DNA of 64,000 nucleotides from an uncultured Kordia sp. (GCF_947489565.1 NZ_CANLEA010000012.1:124001-188000), one strand, 5' to 3'; positions 46,419 to 55,042 are shown, counted from the first letter of the stretch. Translations and numbers: made by a program. Notes: generated by a model from the sequence alone, not told the origin.

Positions 46419-46739
46419 TGATGGTGGCTGTAAACTATATACTGGTTAGTCTGGGTAAGTTTTCTATCAAACCAAAGGTACATTTTTTTTATAAAAATTT
46501 ATGAAAGATTTATAAATCATGAATAACTTCACTTGTATTTGGGGGAATTTTCAGCTTACATTTACAGTAACAAAAACGATAAGCGATTCAAAAGCAATGA
46601 AGTTTTTCTCATAACAAAAACTTCAAATTAAGATCTAAATTATTTGCTTCTGGAAACCATGAAATAAAGTTTAGCCGATTTCTTTATCAATGTCCAGCTT
46701 GTAAATATTTAGATCGACGAATACTTTCTTAAAGTATGG

Positions 46740-46795
46740 TTGTTGATTAACGTGCTACTAGTTGTCCTACCAAGCAACTAGTAGCGAATCAACAA
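46740..46795 (+). promoter_or_regulatory. Long hairpin upstream of the ABC transporter gene
   Basis: An inner stem GCTACTAGTTG / CAACTAGTAGC (11 perfect pairs, 10-base loop) is extended by an outer stem TTGTTGATT / AATCAACAA, with a five-versus-one internal loop. It is followed by ACTTTTTC, 74 bases before the ATG. A smaller hairpin ATACTTTCTTAAAGTAT lies directly before it. It could be a leader terminator/attenuator or a stable 5' UTR structure. The rest of the 450-base divergent intergenic region shows no gene. Confidence 0.65.
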
Positions 46796-46869
46796 ACTTT
46801 TTCAAAATCAGCACAATTTTACGGTACAAAGATTAAAAGATTAACTATTGAAACCCTAATCTCCAAAAG

Positions 46870-48735
46870 ATGAAACTAACGAATGATAATATTATCTATT
46901 TCTTGATCCTTGCGATTTTGATTTTAGCTTTTGGTATCGTGTACCAGATTATTCAATCGATGACCATCGATGAGAATTCTGAAAAATTTAATAAACGCCA
47001 CGAATTACGTAAAAAGTGGTTTTTCAATATCATAAAACCCGACCACAAAACTATAGGATACAGTATTATTTTAGGCCTGTGCATTGCTATTTTAGGAATG
47101 AGCATTGCGGTATTCGCGCAACAGCTAATTGACGTTATTTTACCGTCAAAGAATACCAAAATGCTCATTATTAGCATGAGTATTGTAACCACTTTATTAT
47201 TAATTAAGGTATATTTTACCACCTTGCGCAATCAATTTTTAATTTCACAGAGTAAAAACGTAAACAATCGTATTATTGATCGATTTTACTCTTCATTGCT
47301 AAGTTTACCTAAACCGTTCTTTGATACACGCAAGATTGGCGAATTAGTAGCTCGATTCAATGATACACAACGCATTCAAAATGTAATTAAGGTTGTCATT
47401 GGAAATGTAGTGATTCATACACTTATTTCTATTGTATCACTTGGGTTTCTATTTTACTATTCTTGGCATATTGGACTGATTGCCGCGATTAGCTTACCAT
47501 TTTATTTCTTATTGATGTATGGTTTTAATACAAAAATCATCAAAGCACAAAAAGAAATCATGAGTAGTTGTACTAATAACGAAAGCAATTATATCAGTTC
47601 ATTACAAAATATATCTATCATTAAAAATACCAACAGACAAGGTGTTTTTAAAAAACTAAATCAACGCATTTATGGCGATTTTCAAGATAAAGTATTTCAA
47701 CTTGGAAAAATAAATGTGCGATTGTCATTATTTTCAAGTGTATTTGGCGTTCTATTTTTGATGAGCGTTTTAGTATACACTTCTTTTCAAGTATATAGCG
47801 GCGTTATGCTAATTGGCGAATTGACTGCTGTTTTGTGCATTGCGAGTTCACTTTTGCCGTCAGTAGCTAGTTTAGCACTCGTTGCTATTCCAATTAATGA
47901 AGCAAAAGTTGCCTTTGATAGAATGCATGAGTTTACAGCTTTGGAAGAAGAAGACACTGGAAAAACTCCTGTGAAAAAGTTTAAATCACTCGAAATCAAG
48001 AATGTGTCTTTCGGTTTTGAAGATAAAAAACAAGTACTTAACAATATCAGTATTAAAATTTCTAAAAAGCAATGCATCGCTATTGTAGGCGAAAGCGGCT
48101 GTGGAAAAAGTACTTTAGGACAAATTATTCAAAAGTTTTATACACATGCTAGCGGAGAAATTATTGTGAATAAAGAAATTCCGCTTCAACAAGTATTAAC
48201 CAAAGACTGGCGCAATATTATTGGAGTAATTCCGCAAGAAGTGCCCATTTTTTCCAATACCGTTTTTGACAATATTGTGTTGGGCGAAGATGATACGCTT
48301 CAAAATGTAGATGCTTTTATTACAGAATATGGCTTTGAAGATTTTATTCAACGCTTACCCAAAGGATACGCTACCATGTTAGGAAAAGGCGGAATGAATT
48401 TATCAAACGGACAAAAATTAGTATTGGCTTTAATTAGAGTATTATACAAAAAGCCTCAATTGCTGATTTTGGATGAATTCACGGCTTCTATGGATAGAAA
48501 AACAGAGTTATTTGTCTTTGAATTATTAAAACAATTAAAATCGAAAATTACCATCATTTTCATTTCACATCATTTGCATTATTTAAAACAAATTGCCGAT
48601 GAAATTTATGTCATGCAAGAAGGAGAAACAAAAGCGCATGGCAATCATAAAACATTATTAAAGACACCTAATTTTTACAGTGATTTTTGGAAAAAAATAC
48701 TAAAAACACCAGAAACAATAAATTATATATCATGA
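46870..48735 (+). CDS. ABC exporter resembling peptide exporters but without the C39 protease domain, 621 aa
   Basis: One extra hydrophobic segment at the N-terminus (IIYFLILAILILAFGIVYQI), then a six-helix exporter domain (about 60-350) and an ATPase domain (about 375-610). The ATPase has Walker A GESGCGKST, Q-loop IPQE, signature LSNGQ, Walker B LLILDE and H-loop ISHH. The exporter-domain start (FFNIIKPDHKTIGYSI then FAQQLIDVILPS) matches peptidase-containing bacteriocin exporters, yet the 150-residue Cys protease that cuts GG leaders is absent. No HlyD-type adaptor is adjacent. A peptide exporter working with a separate protease, or a lipid/drug exporter, are the options. The stop overlaps a 17-codon frame (ATGA). 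Confidence 0.85.
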   Translation: MKLTNDNIIYFLILAILILAFGIVYQIIQSMTIDENSEKFNKRHELRKKWFFNIIKPDHKTIGYSIILGLCIAILGMSIAVFAQQLIDVILPSKNTKMLIISMSIVTTLLLIKVYFTTLRNQFLISQSKNVNNRIIDRFYSSLLSLPKPFFDTRKIGELVARFNDTQRIQNVIKVVIGNVVIHTLISIVSLGFLFYYSWHIGLIAAISLPFYFLLMYGFNTKIIKAQKEIMSSCTNNESNYISSLQNISIIKNTNRQGVFKKLNQRIYGDFQDKVFQLGKINVRLSLFSSVFGVLFLMSVLVYTSFQVYSGVMLIGELTAVLCIASSLLPSVASLALVAIPINEAKVAFDRMHEFTALEEEDTGKTPVKKFKSLEIKNVSFGFEDKKQVLNNISIKISKKQCIAIVGESGCGKSTLGQIIQKFYTHASGEIIVNKEIPLQQVLTKDWRNIIGVIPQEVPIFSNTVFDNIVLGEDDTLQNVDAFITEYGFEDFIQRLPKGYATMLGKGGMNLSNGQKLVLALIRVLYKKPQLLILDEFTASMDRKTELFVFELLKQLKSKITIIFISHHLHYLKQIADEIYVMQEGETKAHGNHKTLLKTPNFYSDFWKKILKTPETINYIS

Positions 48736-48785
48736 AAAAGAAAGTTGTATATGTAGTTAGTATACAAAAATTAAAATGGGGATGA
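48732..48785 (+). CDS. Possible 17-aa peptide coupled to the ABC transporter
   Basis: An ATG overlapping the transporter stop (ATGA) opens the frame MKKKVVYVVSIQKLKWG. The overlap is of the type used for coupled genes and the peptide is basic-hydrophobic. It is too short to judge; it may be the decayed start of a lost gene or chance. Confidence 0.25.
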   Translation: MKKKVVYVVSIQKLKWG

Positions 48786-48837
48786 GAGATCAACACAGAT
48801 TGCACAAATTTTTTTCATTAAGTTTTTAATTTTTCAC

Positions 48838-48862
48838 GTCTAGTTTACTGGGAATACTAGAC
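48838..48862. other. Small hairpin after the ABC gene
   Basis: GTCTAGT / ACTAGAC around an 11-base loop, not followed by a T-run. It lies between the transporter gene and the terminator at 48928. Confidence 0.4.
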
Positions 48863-48927
48863 TGATGCAAAATGTGTTATCTCTCTATTTTTTTAGGTTT
48901 AGGGGAACCTATCATTATTTTTAGGCT

Positions 48928-48969
48928 GGCAAAGTGGCTTGGATTAATCTCCGCCACTTTGCCTTTTTT
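48928..48969 (+). terminator. Strong terminator downstream of the ABC transporter
   Basis: GGCAAAGTGGC / GCCACTTTGCC with a 14-base loop followed by TTTTTT. Confidence 0.88.
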
Positions 48970-49004
48970 GTACCCTATACATTTTAAACATACTCTAAAA
49001 AATT

Positions 49005-49115
49005 ATGAATCAGAAAAAGTTATTATATCTAAAAGGGTTTATCGCTGGTTTTTTCTGCGCTATTGCAGGAATCATCGTTTTTGTGATGATTAGTCTTTTT
49101 TTATTGAAGAATTAA
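49005..49115 (+). CDS. Small single-membrane-segment protein, 36 aa
   Basis: A short frame, MNQKKLLYLKGFIAGFFCAI, then AGIIVFVMISLFLLKN, with one clear membrane segment and a basic start. It begins 36 bases after the terminator hairpin and its last four bases overlap the end of the convergent NTR-domain gene. The composition is typical of a real small membrane protein, but there is no family support. Confidence 0.45.
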   Translation: MNQKKLLYLKGFIAGFFCAIAGIIVFVMISLFLLKN

Positions 49116-49897
49116 AGATAAAAACAACTCAAAAAACTCATATATCCAGCCTCGCTCTCGTAAAAATAAATTCCAAGCAAGAATTTGCTATTTTCAGGAA
49201 CTTTGTTTTTCTCTCCATTATAAAAGCTAGTCCAAGAGCTTTTTTTTAATATTTCAAGAAGTTTTTTATCAACGGGAGCATTAAAGCCATCAATCATTTT
49301 TACAGATTTGACCTTTACATCGCTTGAAAATGTCAACTCAAAAAAAGCAGCTGTCTTTTTTAAGTGCATTCCTTTAAACTGATCTAAATCTTTAAAAAGT
49401 GTTGACTTTCCTTGATAAAGTACTCTATCTGTTCGAGTTATATTTTTCTCTTTGAAGAGTTTTAAAATAGCCAACTCTCTTCGTTGACTTTTCATTCCTT
49501 TTGCTGTTTTCCTAGTTTTCTTTCGATACGCTCCTGAATAATCCAAATACATCAATCCCGAACACATTCCAATTACATATTTTCCATCTTTTGTTTTACC
49601 AGCATACGCAATTAATTTAGTGTTTTCGGGAATAAAAATACTACACGACGATCCCATTCCGCCATTATTTCCTGCAACATATATAGACTTCAATGATGCA
49701 CCTTTGTAAAGCGTATTAATTTTAATATCGGCTTTATACAATTCTTTACCTTTTTCGTTTGGATAAATCTTCACAATAGTCACATTGGCTACAAAATCCG
49801 ATTGTATGTATTTCTCTGTAATACCAATTGGATCACATGAGCATGCTGTCGCATAAACCGTAAAAAAAACACTTAAGAATAGTACTATTTTTTTCAT
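49112..49897 (-). CDS. Secreted NTR/TIMP-like domain protein, 261 aa
   Basis: The signal peptide (MKKIVLFLSVFFTVYATA) is followed at once by CSCDPIGITEKYIQSDFVAN, the Cys-x-Cys start of netrin/TIMP-like domains, and by further strands with Cys in MGSSCSIFIP and VIGMCSGLM. The domain covers about residues 19-130. The C-terminal part (about 165-261) is different and may be a TonB-C-like or unknown domain (FELTFSSDVKVKSVKMIDG). Such proteins are common in Bacteroidota; their function is not known, and inhibition of metalloproteases cannot be assumed. Its start overlaps the stop of the membrane-protein gene upstream (ATGA), so the two are probably one operon. Confidence 0.78.
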   Translation of the reverse strand: MKKIVLFLSVFFTVYATACSCDPIGITEKYIQSDFVANVTIVKIYPNEKGKELYKADIKINTLYKGASLKSIYVAGNNGGMGSSCSIFIPENTKLIAYAGKTKDGKYVIGMCSGLMYLDYSGAYRKKTRKTAKGMKSQRRELAILKLFKEKNITRTDRVLYQGKSTLFKDLDQFKGMHLKKTAAFFELTFSSDVKVKSVKMIDGFNAPVDKKLLEILKKSSWTSFYNGEKNKVPENSKFLLGIYFYESEAGYMSFLSCFYL

Positions 49898-50370
49898 GAG
49901 TTTCTATAATTTTCAATCATTCCCATTGCGTTTTGTAACGATACATGAAATTCAGTTTCAGGAATAATCGCTGGACTTCCAAAACGTCGTACATTTGATT
50001 TCATCAGGTTTTTCACCATACTATTTTTATCTCGAAAAAAGACTTCCTGATCTTTTAAGACAATCACAAGTGCTTCAAAATTAAAACCTGATTTAATGGT
50101 AAATCCATCAACAAATTCCCAAGAAATCATTCCGACACCATTCACAGAACATAAAATTCCTTCTTCGCTCACAATTACAGATGGTTTGTTTTGAGCATAT
50201 GCATTCAATAAGTACAATCCCACGAAAGTGAATATTCCAAAAAAGATATACACAAACGCAGAAGCCAAAAAAAGTATCGCAGCTACTGAGATTACAATGA
50301 TCAATACCGAAAAAAATAATTCTTTCTTTCTTCGTTTTGGATTTCTATAAAAAAGTAACGGTGTTTTCAT
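49894..50370 (-). CDS. Small membrane protein, STM3941-like, 158 aa
   Basis: Started at the ATG at 50370 (MKTPLLFYRNPKRRKKE); an upstream in-frame ATG at 50415 is less likely. Two membrane segments (about 18-60) are followed by a soluble PH-like region, with VSEEGILCSVNGVGMISWEF and the pattern 'I-W-E-x-(V/I)-D-G-F' seen in STM3941-type proteins. Function unknown. It is coupled to the NTR-domain gene by a four-base overlap. Confidence 0.78.
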   Translation of the reverse strand: MKTPLLFYRNPKRRKKELFFSVLIIVISVAAILFLASAFVYIFFGIFTFVGLYLLNAYAQNKPSVIVSEEGILCSVNGVGMISWEFVDGFTIKSGFNFEALVIVLKDQEVFFRDKNSMVKNLMKSNVRRFGSPAIIPETEFHVSLQNAMGMIENYRNS

Positions 50371-50543
50371 GCTTAAAAATTCTGTGATGCGACTGTATTT
50401 GTTAAAAATATGCATAATTTAGGAATCGACACGTGTTTTGACTTTGTATGGATAAGAAATAGTATTATTGCAATTCATAACTTAGATTTAAACTAGTTGT
50501 GTAATTTTATACTGAAATTTACAGCCTTAATAGAACATTTTTT

Positions 50544-51875
50544 ATGAAAAAGATTTTTACGATACTTCTCTGCTTTTTGAGTGTAACTATTGCTATTGCT
50601 CAAAAAAACCTATTACAATCAGGTCCCATGGTTGGCTATTCTGATTTTAGAGAAGCGCTAATTTGGGTGCAAACGACAGCTCCTGCTGAGGTGAAAATTG
50701 GATACTTTGCTGATAATGAAACGGAAAAGTTTACAGAATCTGTTGTAACGACAAAAGCAGGTGATTTTATTGCGAAATTAACGCCAAATCAAGTTGAATA
50801 CGGCAAAACATATAAGTATAAATTATACATCAACAATGTACATGTTCCAAGAGATTATAAATTGGAGTTTCAAACACAAACCTTATGGCAATACCGAACG
50901 GACCCGCCAAATTTTAAAATAGCATTAGGCTCGTGTAGTTTTATTAATGAAGCAAAAGACGATCGACCAAAACCATACGGCGATAAATACCAAATTTTTA
51001 ATTCTATTTTACAAAAAGATCCCGATTTAATGTTGTGGGTTGGTGATAATATGTATTTGCGTACGCCAGATTTTATGACCAATGCAGGCATTCGCCATCG
51101 CTATAAGCATACGCGTGCTACAAAAGAATTGCAAGCGTTGCTAGGAAGTGTGCATCATTATTCCACTTGGGACGATCATGATTATGGTCCAAATGATGCA
51201 GATCGTAGTTATGTGAATAAAAAAATAACGGAAGCAGCTTTTAATGATTATTGGGGAAATTTAAACACCAATGCTGCTGGAAATGGTGGTGTAACGCAAC
51301 ATTTTGCTTGGAATGATATTGAGTTTTTTATGCTAGACGATCGTTACCACAGAGCGCCAAATAGAGATCCTAACAAAGACAAAGACTATCTTGGACAACA
51401 ACAACTCGATTGGTTAATTGACGCATTAACGCAAAGTAGAGCTACTTTCAAAATTGTAGTGAATGGCGGACAAGTGATTAGTGATGTGGCAAAATTTGAA
51501 AACTATGCAACCTATCCAACAGAAAAAGCAGAACTGCTAGAACGCTTGCATAAAGCCAAAATTGAAGGTGTCATTTTTATTAGTGGCGACAGACATCATA
51601 CCGAAATTTCAAAACTAGATCGTGAAGCTGCTTATCCTTTAATCGATATTACGTGCTCTCCTTTAACCGCCGGAACACATTCACCAAGAGATGAAGGCAA
51701 TACGCTTCAAATAAAAGACAAAACGTTTTACAAGCGTAACTTCGGAATTATGGAAGTTACAGGGAAACGAAGAGATCGTGTGTTGGTATTAACCATATAC
51801 GATTCCGATGGAAATAAAGCGTTTGACTATGAAATCAAAGCAAAAGATTTGCGATATCCTAGACAGAAAAAATAA
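50544..51875 (+). CDS. PhoD-like phosphatase/phosphodiesterase, secreted, 443 aa
   Basis: A signal peptide (ending TIAIAQ), an N-terminal fibronectin-like domain (about 20-110), then a PhoD-type metallophosphatase domain. Metal-site motifs are visible: ALGSCSF near 130, LWVGDNMY near 163, STWDDHDYGPND near 213, and FISGDRHHTE near 350. Enzymes of this family remove phosphate from phosphodiesters or monoesters using Fe/Ca sites, often for phosphorus scavenging. Single gene with its own terminator. The exact substrate cannot be told. Confidence 0.92.
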   Translation: MKKIFTILLCFLSVTIAIAQKNLLQSGPMVGYSDFREALIWVQTTAPAEVKIGYFADNETEKFTESVVTTKAGDFIAKLTPNQVEYGKTYKYKLYINNVHVPRDYKLEFQTQTLWQYRTDPPNFKIALGSCSFINEAKDDRPKPYGDKYQIFNSILQKDPDLMLWVGDNMYLRTPDFMTNAGIRHRYKHTRATKELQALLGSVHHYSTWDDHDYGPNDADRSYVNKKITEAAFNDYWGNLNTNAAGNGGVTQHFAWNDIEFFMLDDRYHRAPNRDPNKDKDYLGQQQLDWLIDALTQSRATFKIVVNGGQVISDVAKFENYATYPTEKAELLERLHKAKIEGVIFISGDRHHTEISKLDREAAYPLIDITCSPLTAGTHSPRDEGNTLQIKDKTFYKRNFGIMEVTGKRRDRVLVLTIYDSDGNKAFDYEIKAKDLRYPRQKK

Positions 51876-51881
51876 TATACC

Positions 51882-51912
51882 AAACCGCTAAGTTACTTTA
51901 GCGGTTTTCTTT
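51882..51912 (+). terminator. Terminator after the PhoD-like gene
   Basis: Stem AAACCGCTAA / TTTAGCGGTTT with loop GTTAC, then CTTTT. It lies just before the endonuclease V-like gene. Confidence 0.85.
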
Positions 51913-51935
51913 TATAAATTTAATAGCTTTACAGC

Positions 51936-52448
51936 ATGATTGCCGCTATTGATATTCATTATAAGGAAACGTATGCAAAAGCTGTTTGTGTTGTGTTTAA
52001 TTGGGAAGATGAAACTCCGCAACAGATTTATACTGATATTATTACAGAAGTAGAACCGTACATTCCCGGAGAATTTTATAAGAGAGAATTGCCATGCATT
52101 GTAAAAGTGTTGCAACAAGTTCCATTGGATACACTTGAAGCTATTATTGTTGATGGACATGTTTTTGTACATAATGATAAAAAGTATGGCTTAGGTGGTT
52201 ATGTATGGGAAGCATTCGATAAAAAAATTCCCATCATTGGTATTGCCAAAAAATCATTCATTCACACAGAAAAAGTAGCAACTCCTATCAAACGAGGTTC
52301 CAGCGAAAGTCCATTGTTTGTATCGTGTATTGGAATTGATAAAGAAACCGTATTGGACAATATAAAATTACTTCACGGATCGCATAGAATGCCTACAATT
52401 TTAAAATTGGTTGATTCAATTTCTCGTACTGAAATAGAAGCATCGTAA
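51936..52448 (+). CDS. nfi: Endonuclease V-like protein, 170 aa
   Basis: Family motifs: IAAIDIHY (first catalytic Asp at about residue 6), YIPGEFYKRELPCI near 47 (the conserved PG-F-x-x-REL-P loop with the catalytic Glu), IIVDGHVFV near 72, and a GLGGY / GIAKKSF end with the substrate-wedge region. Endonuclease V cuts next to deaminated inosine in DNA or RNA. The protein is shorter (170) than the usual 210-230, mostly at the N-terminus, and the family's usual DxxxSY start is DIHYKE here. It could therefore be a shortened relative with altered activity. Stand-alone gene 24 bases after the terminator. Confidence 0.85.
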   Translation: MIAAIDIHYKETYAKAVCVVFNWEDETPQQIYTDIITEVEPYIPGEFYKRELPCIVKVLQQVPLDTLEAIIVDGHVFVHNDKKYGLGGYVWEAFDKKIPIIGIAKKSFIHTEKVATPIKRGSSESPLFVSCIGIDKETVLDNIKLLHGSHRMPTILKLVDSISRTEIEAS

Positions 52449-52651
52449 ATTATTTTAAAAACTATAAATCAAACAGTTACACTTACTATTTATACTCCTT
52501 CTTAACTCCTTTTTCCTTAACTTTTTGGTTGATAATTCAAGTTTTGATTGTAAAATCAAGTATTTATACGCTAGTACGTGTAGCCTTTTTTTATGAAATT
52601 TGAATTTTAAGAAAATACCTTAACACCAACCAAATTAACACCTAATTCAAA

Positions 52652-54124
52652 ATGAAGACCTTATTAAAAACTACTGCATTTCTATGCATGGCTTTTTTTC
52701 TTTTAAATTCTTGTGATGAAAAGAAAAAAGACGACAAGAAAAAAGATGCAGAAACAACTACGACCAAAGCCAAAGCACAAGCAAATTACGACTTAGCGGA
52801 TGCTGATACGTCTGATAGTGACTGTGAATGTGAAACAAATTGGTTTCCACATACGCAAACACCAGCACCAGCCGAAGGAGCAAACAGTCCATTTGCTGCT
52901 AGTGAAACTACAAATTGTATTTTTCACCAATGGTCATGGCAAAAATTCTTATGGTTAACTGTCCCAGATAGTAATAATACACCATTGTTTTTAAGAGATA
53001 CAAGCATTTCACAAATTGATCCTTATATGAATCCTGTGACGGTTCCGAGTGGAACTTCTTTGGCGCTTTCTGCTTCAGAAGAAAAACAAGCAGGTTCGGC
53101 AGGAATTTTAGAATCCAATCCAAGTTTTAATAATGGAAGTTCTGCAACCGTGTACTACGCTATTTTTATGAATGATACAATGTATGAAACGGCAACAACC
53201 TATGGAGATCAATTATTAAATGGAACTTTAGATGCTAACAATTCAAAAGTGTATCCTGTGGGATCTTTTGAACTCAAAACATCATGGGTTGCAACAACAG
53301 CAATACCACAATCTGATTTGGCAAACTACTACATAACAAATGCTAGTATTGATGGCACTACTACAGAAGTAGCACTTTTAGGAATGCATGTTGTTGGTGT
53401 TGTTGAAAATCATCCAGAATTCATTTGGGCAACATTTGAACATAACAATTTAGCACCAGTTTTTAATTGGACAAAAGGTACAGCAAGCGCCGATGTAGAA
53501 AAATTATTATTCAAACAAGGAAGTGTTTCTAACCTTGATGGAATTACTTGGAGCGGATCGTCTCCTAAAGTACAGAGTGAAGCGTATACACTTTTCCAAT
53601 ATGGTGTTCCTAGAGTTGAAGGAAGCGATCCTACAACAAATTTCATGGAAACGAGTCAATCCGAACCTGAAAATTATAATAACATCAGTACTATTGATCA
53701 GTGTGTAGCTAAGAACTTAACAGATGTTTGGAATAACTATGCATATACAGGTTCTATTTGGATCAATACAGATGGTTTAACTCCAGACGAACAAGTAGCA
53801 TTATTAAAAAGCGAAGGATACAACCTTGGAAATGCAACACCAGGATCGGTAGCTAGAGGTTCTTTAAACTCAGCTAATATATCTATGGAAACCTATACAC
53901 AAACGTTTGAATCTAGCCTAAGTAGTATTGACGCTAGCAACTTAACAAACTGCTTATCATGTCATAGTGCTAAGAGTTTTAGTAGTGGAAATCCAACATC
54001 TCCTTTATACTTAAGTCACGCATTTAATGGGTACTTAGAACATCAAAAAGGAAAATCTAAGGAAGAGATTCATGCTTTGAAAGTGAGAGAATTTCAAGAA
54101 GCTTTCTTGAAACCAAAGAAATAA
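52652..54124 (+). CDS. Lipoprotein with a C-terminal c-type haem motif, 490 aa
   Basis: Lipobox (AFFLLNSCDEKKKDDKKKDA) with a charged Lys/Asp linker, then a Cys-rich patch (SDCECETNWFPH) and a conserved-looking block with HQWSWQKFLWLT near residue 90. The only haem-type motif is CLSCH near residue 438, followed by a possible distal Met/His region. The middle (about 130-400) is unrecognised. It is probably anchored to a membrane on the periplasmic or outer side and carries one covalently bound haem c. It resembles uncharacterised Bacteroidota proteins annotated as cytochrome c family. No redox partner is encoded nearby. Confidence 0.78.
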   Translation: MKTLLKTTAFLCMAFFLLNSCDEKKKDDKKKDAETTTTKAKAQANYDLADADTSDSDCECETNWFPHTQTPAPAEGANSPFAASETTNCIFHQWSWQKFLWLTVPDSNNTPLFLRDTSISQIDPYMNPVTVPSGTSLALSASEEKQAGSAGILESNPSFNNGSSATVYYAIFMNDTMYETATTYGDQLLNGTLDANNSKVYPVGSFELKTSWVATTAIPQSDLANYYITNASIDGTTTEVALLGMHVVGVVENHPEFIWATFEHNNLAPVFNWTKGTASADVEKLLFKQGSVSNLDGITWSGSSPKVQSEAYTLFQYGVPRVEGSDPTTNFMETSQSEPENYNNISTIDQCVAKNLTDVWNNYAYTGSIWINTDGLTPDEQVALLKSEGYNLGNATPGSVARGSLNSANISMETYTQTFESSLSSIDASNLTNCLSCHSAKSFSSGNPTSPLYLSHAFNGYLEHQKGKSKEEIHALKVREFQEAFLKPKK

Positions 54125-54159
54125 AATATATCAGTATTTAGTATATTAAAAACGCTCCC

Positions 54160-54246
54160 AAATAAAAAGAGAATCCTCAGGGCAAAGGATTCTCTTTTTA
54201 TTTTTATACAATTTATCAGATTGTTAAATACCGTAATACTAAATAT
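54160..54246 (-). ncRNA. Predicted small RNA S1 (tandem array)
   Basis: On the minus strand, a TTTG box and TATATTTA (24-base spacer) precede an about 87-base segment. It contains a short hairpin CAAT-CTGATAA-ATTG, an A/T-rich linker, and the terminator AGAGAATCCT / AGGATTCTCT with loop TTGCCCTG and a T-run. There is no reading frame. The unit is repeated twice more at a pitch of about 225 bases. Exact ends are estimates. Confidence 0.6.
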
Positions 54247-54253
54247 TATGATG

Positions 54254-54294
54254 TAAATATAGTCGTATAAGTTTCAACCTCTTTACAAAGTCGA
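54254..54294 (-). promoter_or_regulatory. Promoter of S1
   Basis: The minus strand reads ATCGACTTTG, a 24-base spacer, then TATATTTA (plus coordinates 54254-54261 for the -7 box). The ATCGACTTT(T)G box is shared by all three units. Confidence 0.6.
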
Positions 54295-54383
54295 TCAATT
54301 ACATAGGTAATATAGATGAATGGTATTTTTTATTCGACGATTAAACCTAAATCCGCTAAAATTCACCTTTTGAAATATGCACA

Positions 54384-54470
54384 AATAAAAAAAGAATCCT
54401 CAGGGCAAAGGATTCTTTTTTTATATTTTAAACAATTTATCAGATTGTTAACACTTCAATACTAAATAGT
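54384..54470 (-). ncRNA. Predicted small RNA S2 (tandem array)
   Basis: Close copy of S1: the same CAATCTGATAAATTG hairpin, the same TTGCCCTG terminator loop, stem AAAGAATCCT / AGGATTCTTT and T-runs. The sequence between hairpins has diverged, while the hairpins and promoter boxes are kept. Confidence 0.6.
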
Positions 54471-54477
54471 AACAGTG

Positions 54478-54518
54478 TAAATATACTTTAGTATTTCTTC
54501 TACTTTGAACAAAGTCGA
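54478..54518 (-). promoter_or_regulatory. Promoter of S2
   Basis: ATCGACTTTG, 24-base spacer, TATATTTA on the minus strand (-7 box at 54478-54485). Confidence 0.6.
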
Positions 54519-54610
54519 TGAAAATATAATTATATATAGATAAGTGGTCGTAATAGTTCGTTAAACTAACAAACGAAGAAAAAATTATAAGAAACGTACA
54601 CGAAATATAT

Positions 54611-54694
54611 AAACAAAAAAAAAGAACTTTTGGGGCATTAAAAGTTCTTTATATCTTACAATTTACCAGATTGTAATTATCGTAATACTAAATA
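54611..54694 (-). ncRNA. Predicted small RNA S3 (tandem array)
   Basis: Third copy. The 5' hairpin is kept with one loop change (CAATCTGGTAAATTG). The terminator stem has changed to AAAGAACTTTT / AAAAGTTCTTT with loop AATGCCCC, so the stem sequence varies while pairing and the GCCC loop are preserved. The long T-run is only on the minus side, which supports minus-strand transcription. Confidence 0.6.
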
Positions 54695-54701
54695 TATGCA
54701 A

Positions 54702-54736
54702 CAAATATAGAGGGATGTATTAAATAGATTCTCAAA
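54702..54736 (-). promoter_or_regulatory. Promoter of S3
   Basis: TTTG, 23-base spacer, TATATTTG on the minus strand (-7 box 54702-54709), an exact match to the -7 consensus. Confidence 0.65.
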
Positions 54737-54744
54737 AGTCGATA

Positions 54745-55004
54745 AGTCGATACCATAGTGTAGACGAATGACAGTATTTTGACGACAAGTGTGGTATTAA
54801 AATCTTTTTACCAGAGAATCAGATAGTTAATACTTTATGCACATACAATTAAAGAGAAATTAGATATAAAGAATTACTGCAATAAAACTACTCTTAAAGA
54901 AAGTTTACGTAAGTGATATTAGTATATATATAGTTTACAAGCACATACAGACATTTTACCATTGTTTTTCATATTGAAAAGCACCATACAAGATACTTTA
55001 TATA
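54745..55004. other. Degenerate continuation of the small-RNA array
   Basis: ACCAGAGAATCAGATAGTTA near 54831 resembles the conserved array segment ACCAGATTGTAATTATCGTA but lacks a following hairpin and promoter boxes; a similar fragment is near 55391. No gene is visible. Confidence 0.4.
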
Positions 55005-55042
55005 AAAAGCGAAAGGAACGTTCCCCAACGCTCCTTTCTGTT
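55005..55042 (-). terminator. Array hairpin 4
   Basis: On the minus strand GAAAGGAGCG pairs fully with CGTTCCTTTC (one G-U pair), loop TTGGGGAA. On the plus strand the same position is an A-C mismatch, so the minus strand is the folded one. An ACGACTTG box lies upstream on the minus strand, but the -7 match (TACATTAG) is weak. Confidence 0.6.

Noticed and set aside
48872-49093. 73-residue plus-strand frame
   Set aside because: It runs straight through the strong terminator hairpin at 48928-48969 and its sequence has no protein-like pattern; the small membrane protein at 49005 in another frame is the better candidate.
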